Positions 21,706 through 26,209 of a stretch of 26,209 nt of DNA are shown here, piece after piece; the stretch's first letter is position 1, and each line of letters opens with the position of its first letter. The notes under the pieces are model-generated. The model was not told where the DNA came from, did no database searches, and saw only the letters and a list, made by a program, of their open reading frames with translations. The stretch covers positions 1 to 26,209 of the IMG/VR virus record IMGVR_UViG_3300032333_000126. One strand, given 5' to 3'. The translations under genes and the position numbers were made by a program. The DNA comes from a virus.

Positions 21706-21982
21706 ATTGCAGATTGATCTGAACACTTTACTTGCTGGTTTTATTGGTGCAGTCATTGGTACAGACTGGAACAAAATTAAAACTGTCATGCAAGGTCTTA
21801 TAACTGTGTTGTCAGGCACTGCATCAGCAATATACTTGACACCTCTAGTTGCTAAGCAACTTGGGTGGGAGCAGCCCCATCAGATGATTGGGCTTTCTTT
21901 TTTACTTGGTACATTAGGATTACGAACAGTTCAGGCTTTTAACATCCTAATTGAAGGCGCACTTAAAAAGGTGAGCCAATGA
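21698..21982 (+). CDS. Holin-like membrane protein
   Basis: A 94-residue protein with three hydrophobic segments: LLAGFIGAVIG (about residues 10-20), VMQGLITVLSGTASAIYLTPLV (about 32-53, interrupted here by position) and IGLSFLLGTLGLRTVQAF (about 63-80). The middle segment contains the small-residue AIYLTP turn and the last a Gly-rich helix, giving a layout like LydA-type phage holins. Holins permeabilise the inner membrane at the time of lysis. The start at 21698 is chosen for ACGAGG at 21685-21690; a longer in-frame start at 21677 lacks such a site. It overlaps the previous gene by 8 bases. No endolysin gene is visible in the window, so lysis genes may be split. Confidence 0.62.
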   Translation: MDKLQIDLNTLLAGFIGAVIGTDWNKIKTVMQGLITVLSGTASAIYLTPLVAKQLGWEQPHQMIGLSFLLGTLGLRTVQAFNILIEGALKKVSQ

Positions 21983-22239
21983 CATACTCAGAATCAGCAC
22001 AAATATTTCACGCAGATATGATGGCAGATGGTCGATTGATTATTTGGTGGAACGAATCTGAATCACTTGTTTTTGAGAGTGAGCAAGCATTTTTAGATTA
22101 TTGCGCATCATTAACACCGCAAATAAAACTATTACTTAGAACACTTTTGCTTTTAGATTATTCAGAGCAAAGAATTGATGGCAAGACTGCATCTTTATCA
22201 ATTAGCGACCCTGACAATATTTGGGTAGTAGCAACATGA
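21979..22239 (+). CDS. Hypothetical 86-residue protein
   Basis: A small soluble protein beginning MTYSESAQIFHADMMADG, with a beta-like IIWWNESESLVF, a helix FLDYCASLTPQIKLLLRTLLLLDYSEQR split over two parts, and a last strand ASLSISDPDNIWVV. The leucine run (about residues 50-60) is amphipathic rather than a membrane anchor. The start overlaps the previous stop as ATGA, and its own stop overlaps the next start in the same way, so it is coupled on both sides. No known family is recognised. It sits between the holin-like gene and the first tail-type protein and could be a chaperone or a minor tail component. Confidence 0.6.
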   Translation: MTYSESAQIFHADMMADGRLIIWWNESESLVFESEQAFLDYCASLTPQIKLLLRTLLLLDYSEQRIDGKTASLSISDPDNIWVVAT

Positions 22240-23339
22240 TTATAAATACAGTTAGCCGATACGGCACAGGATTTGTCCCAGCATTTGGCTATACCCAATG
22301 GACATTTAATGCTACAAGTCAGTACATAGTCAATGTTTATACAGCCGAGGAAGACATGACTATTACACAACTCGGTATGTGTGTAAGTAGTTCTTCTGGT
22401 ACACCACCTGTACGTATTGCAATGTGGCAATATGTCAAAGGTCAATCGCTACCCGCAAATCCTCTTACAACAAAGACCTATACGGATCCAAACTCAATTA
22501 GTGTTACAGCTGGTATTAGTACTCCAACATTTATATGGTGGAACCTCACTACTCCGCAAAACGTAACAAGAGGAAATACAGTTGCTATAGGTCTTGAGAC
22601 CTACGGCACTTGGAGCGGTGGCCTAAGTCTGGTGCAGACTCAAGATCAAAGTAAGCGTGATTACACTTTAATGTCTGGTCAACCATTTGCCAGAACGTGG
22701 ACTCAAGATGCGTCTCCTTTTAGATTTGGAGTAGCATCCACAACCAAAACATATGGCTACCCAGTTCAAGGACAAAGCGTTGTAAATATTGGTAGTTTTA
22801 GTACAAATCAGTTAGCTGGAGTAGCGTTTACAGTACCAACATCTATGGGTGGAACGTGTTCGTTACAGGGTGTACTACTGCCAATTCAAGCTAACCCTAA
22901 CTTTATAACCGCGTCATTACGGCTTTACAATGCCACGTCTTACCCACCGACTTTAATAACATCTAGAGTAATAGCAGATGGCGGTGCGCCATCTTTTACT
23001 AATGCAATGTATACAAATAATGGTCAGGTATACATTCCGTTTAACACACCTCAATTACTTACAACCGGTGTTAAATATGTAGTTGGAATACAAAGCAGTG
23101 GGGATGCTTTAAACCTACCCAAGTTTACTTATAACCGAGCGCAAGACGCTAACTGTTTAAGTGACATACCTACATTTGGTGTTGAGGCCGATATAACAGC
23201 CAACACATGGACTGAATCAGGTACGTTTAGATATGTTATAAATCTTGATATTACTGACTTCAGTCCAGCAACCATACCGAATCCACCTAGCACGTTAGCG
23301 ACAACTTCTCGGTATACAATAAACGCAGGTATTAACTAA
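22236..23339 (+). CDS. Beta-rich tail/receptor-binding-type protein, copy A
   Basis: A 367-residue protein of beta-sandwich character, rich in Thr, Ser, Asn and Gly. Two halves have a similar order of segments: an N-terminal domain (TITQLGMCVSSSSG; VRIAMWQYV; VTRGNTVAIGLETYG) and a C-terminal domain (FTVPTSMGGTCSLQGVLLP; ASLRLYNATSYPP; LLTTGVKYVVGIQSSG). The pattern hydrophobic strand, L/V-R-L-Y, then T-x-G-x-x-Y-V-V-G resembles carbohydrate-binding-like sandwiches found in phage adhesins. The ATG at 22236 (ATGA with the upstream stop) is chosen over a TTG at 22221. A protein with the same layout is encoded at 24529. It probably contacts the host surface (inference). Confidence 0.62.
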   Translation: MIINTVSRYGTGFVPAFGYTQWTFNATSQYIVNVYTAEEDMTITQLGMCVSSSSGTPPVRIAMWQYVKGQSLPANPLTTKTYTDPNSISVTAGISTPTFIWWNLTTPQNVTRGNTVAIGLETYGTWSGGLSLVQTQDQSKRDYTLMSGQPFARTWTQDASPFRFGVASTTKTYGYPVQGQSVVNIGSFSTNQLAGVAFTVPTSMGGTCSLQGVLLPIQANPNFITASLRLYNATSYPPTLITSRVIADGGAPSFTNAMYTNNGQVYIPFNTPQLLTTGVKYVVGIQSSGDALNLPKFTYNRAQDANCLSDIPTFGVEADITANTWTESGTFRYVINLDITDFSPATIPNPPSTLATTSRYTINAGIN

Positions 23340-24529
23340 TGTTTCAATTTACACAGAACGAAACTAATGGCTTACGCAGGCGTATATTTTTTTATGCAGC
23401 TGCTGCAGCTGATGGATACACTCCAGTCACAACTGGTTTAAGTGTTTCAACGCTAGTTCAAGTTACTAAGAATGGTGTTACACCAGCAATAACTGTATTA
23501 AATCCAGCGTTTACGCACATTAGCAATGGACTGTGGTTTCACGAACTTACGCAAGCATTACTGGATACAGTCGGCATAATAACTGTCACGATTTCAGATG
23601 CAGTCATGCGACCAGTTCAAGCAGTTGGTTATGTTTATTCAGGTGATCCTCTCACATCTTCTACTGCTCCAACAGTCAGTGATATCTGGTCGCACACAAC
23701 TCGCACTTTAACGGCTGGTGCTATTACATCTGCAACATTTGGTAACTCTGCAATCAACTTGCGGTTAGCAAATGACCCAATTGCATCTAGCGCACGGTTT
23801 ACTACATACGATTCGTTTAGTGGATATCCATTGCTATCGCAGTCGGCACAGCATCAGGTGTCTATTACTGGTTCGCATCATGCAGCTGCGGATGTACACG
23901 AGTTCCAGCCAAACGTTATTACCAATACTGCAACTGACACATCGTTTATTGACGAACTGGTAGATGCAGTATGGGATGAACTTCTTTCTACTCACTCTAT
24001 ATCCGGATCAGCAGGAAGAATATTACGTGATCTAGCTTCTGTTTACACTGGAGTTACAGGTCTTGTAACTAATGCAGTTGTTGCTACATTTAATTCGTTT
24101 AGCACAAACTTAACGGCTAGTAATGAAACATACGACGAACAGACAATTGTATTTACTACAGGGAACTGTACCGGTCAATCTGTTCCAGTTACAGAATATT
24201 TACAAACGAACGGATTTATAACAACAGAGGACCCATTAACATCGGAACCTCAACCGGGTGATGCCTTTTCAATTATTCCTATCCACGTGCATAAACGAAC
24301 GCAGATTGCTGACGCATTACTTAATAGGTTACTGGATAGTTCAGGGTCTAGTAATGATGTAGTAAATGAACGGACTGTTCGATCTGCATTACGGGCTATG
24401 CGCAACAGAGTAATTGTTAGTGACGGAAATATATCGGTTTATAAGGAAGATGATGAAACTGCTGCATGGGAGGGAACATTAAGCAATACTGCTAACGTAA
24501 CAGTAAATCCTGATGGCGGTAATGCATAA
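23339..24529 (+). CDS. Tail fibre/appendage-type protein with phage surface modules
   Basis: A 396-residue protein. The N-terminal ~100 residues (ETNGLRRRIFFYAAAAADGY; VQVTKNGVTPAITVL; GLWFHELTQALLDTVG) form a small beta domain that also appears, in diverged form, at the start of the next-but-one gene (25634). The central FIDELVDAVWDELLSTHS, followed by ISGSAGRIL, is a recurrent phage motif (aVWde...GSaG) of appendage proteins. The C-terminal part has TVRSALRAMRNRVIVSDG, then VYKEDDETAAWEG, also a recurrent phage module. Such proteins attach fibres or bind receptors. The ATG overlaps the preceding stop by one base, as does its stop with 24529. The recognition is by motif memory, not by search. 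Confidence 0.68.
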   Translation: MFQFTQNETNGLRRRIFFYAAAAADGYTPVTTGLSVSTLVQVTKNGVTPAITVLNPAFTHISNGLWFHELTQALLDTVGIITVTISDAVMRPVQAVGYVYSGDPLTSSTAPTVSDIWSHTTRTLTAGAITSATFGNSAINLRLANDPIASSARFTTYDSFSGYPLLSQSAQHQVSITGSHHAAADVHEFQPNVITNTATDTSFIDELVDAVWDELLSTHSISGSAGRILRDLASVYTGVTGLVTNAVVATFNSFSTNLTASNETYDEQTIVFTTGNCTGQSVPVTEYLQTNGFITTEDPLTSEPQPGDAFSIIPIHVHKRTQIADALLNRLLDSSGSSNDVVNERTVRSALRAMRNRVIVSDGNISVYKEDDETAAWEGTLSNTANVTVNPDGGNA

Positions 24530-25641
24530 TGGCAAAGTTCAATACATTCTTCCCATTTGGGCCATCAGACTATACATACGCTCTGAGGACTATTCAGACT
24601 GCTAGTGGTACATCTGGATTTACATACGTATTTATTTGTCCAGCTGATTTTGCTAATGGAGCAAGTTTTAGGATTGCCATTCAATGCGCTAATAACACTA
24701 ATAACGGTGGTGAAAATGTCTCAGCAAGACTGTATGCCATATCTGTTCAAGCTGGTGTAGGTGTATGGAATAGTGCAGCACCGCTTTCAGGCACTGCAAA
24801 TATTGACAACGACGTTGGCACAATGCCTCCCGGTGAAATTGTTCAATTTACAATGACGCTTACTTCCGCATTAACCAAAGGTGAGCGATATGCAGTACGT
24901 ATCTTTCCGGGTACCACATTTGGAGCAGGTTGTGGTTTTAATGCTGCATATGCTACTAACACGGCGTATTCACAGAACGCTGATGAATATGGCGTAAACG
25001 GAGTAACTCCAGCAGCTGGTTATCCAAATATATCAATTGGTTCTTCTACTGTCTGGTATTCCAATAAGTGTAGTCGTGCAACACCACAGACAACTACTGC
25101 GACATCTGCCGCAACGTCACAAACAGGATTTAGATTTAGTCTACCTACAGGTTTCAATTACACTTTAAATGAGATAGTTATCAAGGGCTTGCGTTTAAGT
25201 GCAGCAGCGCAAACTACAGGTACATATACTGGACGTATTTTAGATGCTGCTGGAACAACGACTGTGGGATCTAGTCCGTCATATGGACATGGACTTCAAC
25301 GCGTTGGTACACAAACTGTTACTAACTATAGTTTTAACTTTACGACTAATCCGACATTAACTGGTGGTACTACGTACTTTTTTGTAGTTGAAAACGCATT
25401 TGAAAAAACGCTTCAATATTTCCACATACAGAACACGACAGATAGTTCTCAAACATTTAATGGCGAGATACTATCGCTGGATGTAGTTAGTAGAAACGGA
25501 ACATCTGGAGCGTTCCTATCATTCTCGACTGCAAGTTATCAGGCACTTCCATTTGCGCAAATTGATGCAACACCTGTGGCTGGAGCTACTGGAGGTGGAA
25601 TGGTAGTACATCCGGGAATGAAGGGTGGGATAAATGGCTAA
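24529..25641 (+). CDS. Beta-rich tail/receptor-binding-type protein, copy B
   Basis: A 370-residue Gly/Thr/Ser-rich protein with the same two-domain layout as 22236-23339: an N-terminal sandwich (FRIAIQCANNTNNGGENVSA; VQFTMTLTSALTKGERYAVRI) and a C-terminal one (FRFSLPTGFNYTLNEIVI; TGTYTGRILDAAG; TNPTLTGGTTYFFVVEN). The T-x-G-x-x-Y-x-V/F-V turn is shared by both proteins. It ends in a glycine-rich GGGMVVHPGMKGGING tail. The start overlaps the end of 23339 and its stop overlaps the next start by 8 bases. The role is probably adhesion or tail decoration, inferred from composition, position and the paralogue. Sequence identity between copies is low, so the duplication is old. Confidence 0.62.
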   Translation: MAKFNTFFPFGPSDYTYALRTIQTASGTSGFTYVFICPADFANGASFRIAIQCANNTNNGGENVSARLYAISVQAGVGVWNSAAPLSGTANIDNDVGTMPPGEIVQFTMTLTSALTKGERYAVRIFPGTTFGAGCGFNAAYATNTAYSQNADEYGVNGVTPAAGYPNISIGSSTVWYSNKCSRATPQTTTATSAATSQTGFRFSLPTGFNYTLNEIVIKGLRLSAAAQTTGTYTGRILDAAGTTTVGSSPSYGHGLQRVGTQTVTNYSFNFTTNPTLTGGTTYFFVVENAFEKTLQYFHIQNTTDSSQTFNGEILSLDVVSRNGTSGAFLSFSTASYQALPFAQIDATPVAGATGGGMVVHPGMKGGING

Positions 25642-26209
25642 ACAATTAGTACAGATCAACAATACTAGCCGTACAGAGTATGTGTTTATCCAAAACTCAT
25701 CTGTATCTACTGGTGCAGGACTAACTGGGTTAGTGTTTAACTCTGCTGGTCTTACGGCTGACTATTGTGTTGAGCGAGGCGCAAGAGTAAACATCCCATT
25801 GGTCACACAGACAGCTACTGGTGCATATTCATCTGGTGGATTTGTTGCTGTTGACGGCACCAACATGCCGGGGCTATATAGATTTGACATACCTAATGCT
25901 GTGTTTGCAACAGCTGGTACAGATAAAGCTATTGTTATGCTTAAAGGTGCTACTAACATGGCTCCTGTTTTACTTGAGTATCAGATTGTAGCATTTAACC
26001 CTGATGATGCAGTGCGTCTTGGCTTAACTGCTATGCCTAACGTAGCGCAGGGTACTACTGGATCGCTACCTACTGGCAACGCAACCGGTGCAGTTACTGT
26101 TGTAACTAACAACGATAAGACTGGTTACTCACTTACGCAAGCGTTTCCAACAAACTTCTCGACATTAGCTATTACTGCTGGTGGTGCTACTACTGTTGGT
26201 ACAAACAAC
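25634..26209 (+). CDS. Tail/appendage protein, 3' end outside the window
   Basis: An open frame from ATG 25634 runs 192 codons to the window edge with no stop. The ATG is preceded by GGGTGGGA and overlaps the end of the previous gene by 8 bases. The N-terminal ~125 residues contain GLTGLVFNSAGLTADYCVE, VTQTATGAYSSGGFVAVDG, MPGLYRFDIPNAVF, IVMLKGATNMAPVLLEYQI and DDAVRLGLTAMPN. This ordered set is familiar from appendage proteins of marine and other environmental phages. After it begins a Gly/Thr-rich region with VAQGTTGSLPTGN. The protein probably continues into further fibre or adhesin repeats to the right. It shares its opening domain type with 23339-24529. Confidence 0.8.
   Translation, partial: MAKQLVQINNTSRTEYVFIQNSSVSTGAGLTGLVFNSAGLTADYCVERGARVNIPLVTQTATGAYSSGGFVAVDGTNMPGLYRFDIPNAVFATAGTDKAIVMLKGATNMAPVLLEYQIVAFNPDDAVRLGLTAMPNVAQGTTGSLPTGNATGAVTVVTNNDKTGYSLTQAFPTNFSTLAITAGGATTVGTNN

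Noticed and set aside
1-26209. CRISPR array, insertion sequence or rRNA
   Set aside because: No evenly spaced direct repeats, transposase motifs, terminal inverted repeats or rRNA-like segments were seen on either strand.

Overview
The window looks like a 26.2-kb piece of a lytic-type, podovirus-like tailed phage genome of moderate-to-low GC. It is probably an environmental (aquatic) phage, and the host cannot be read from the sequence. The phage assignment rests on a terminase with Walker and nuclease motifs, then a portal, a scaffold-like protein, a major capsid candidate, head-tail adaptors and a run of beta-rich tail proteins, in the usual virion order. No tail sheath, tape measure, integrase or host gene is visible. 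Both ends are cut inside genes: the C-terminus of a dUTPase at base 1 and a tail protein running off base 26209.

Left region (1-3.25 kb): DNA metabolism and control. It holds the end of dut, a DUF3310-like gene overprinted by a small ribbon-helix-helix (RHH) protein, tRNA-Asn(GUU), a structured leader with a 30-codon ORF and terminator, a staphylococcal-type nuclease, a one-helix membrane protein, an HNH nuclease, tRNA-Leu(UAA), thyX, one short minus-strand gene and ssb. Together these supply or protect nucleotides (dUTPase, ThyX), bind or cut DNA (SSB, SNase, HNH) and adjust decoding (tRNAs). Promoters have good -10 boxes, mostly of the extended TGN type, and weak -35 boxes. Two of them share the same palindrome, ATGTATTACATC, so a small phage repressor may act there; the RHH protein is the obvious candidate.

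Middle region (3.3-12.46 kb): after a terminator and a new promoter at 3283, every gene lies on the plus strand, tightly packed. Nine proteins precede the terminase: two small ones, then a block of Ala/Gly/Arg/Lys-rich proteins including one of 1392 residues. Four of them end in the same kind of C-terminus, a short Gly-containing hydrophobic stretch followed by a basic RGRGR-like tail, and two more carry a related internal MNERR motif. I read this block as candidate internal-virion or ejection proteins sharing a targeting or membrane-active tag. This is the most novel signal in the window.

Right region (12.46-26.2 kb): a zinc-finger TerS-like protein, TerL, a previously hidden 50-residue membrane protein, P22-type portal, scaffold-like protein, major capsid candidate, a decoration-like protein with an apparent Ig-like insertion, two adaptor-like proteins, two small membrane proteins (holin-like), a small hypothetical and four receptor-binding or tail-type beta proteins. 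There is no gene-free stretch longer than about 205 bases.
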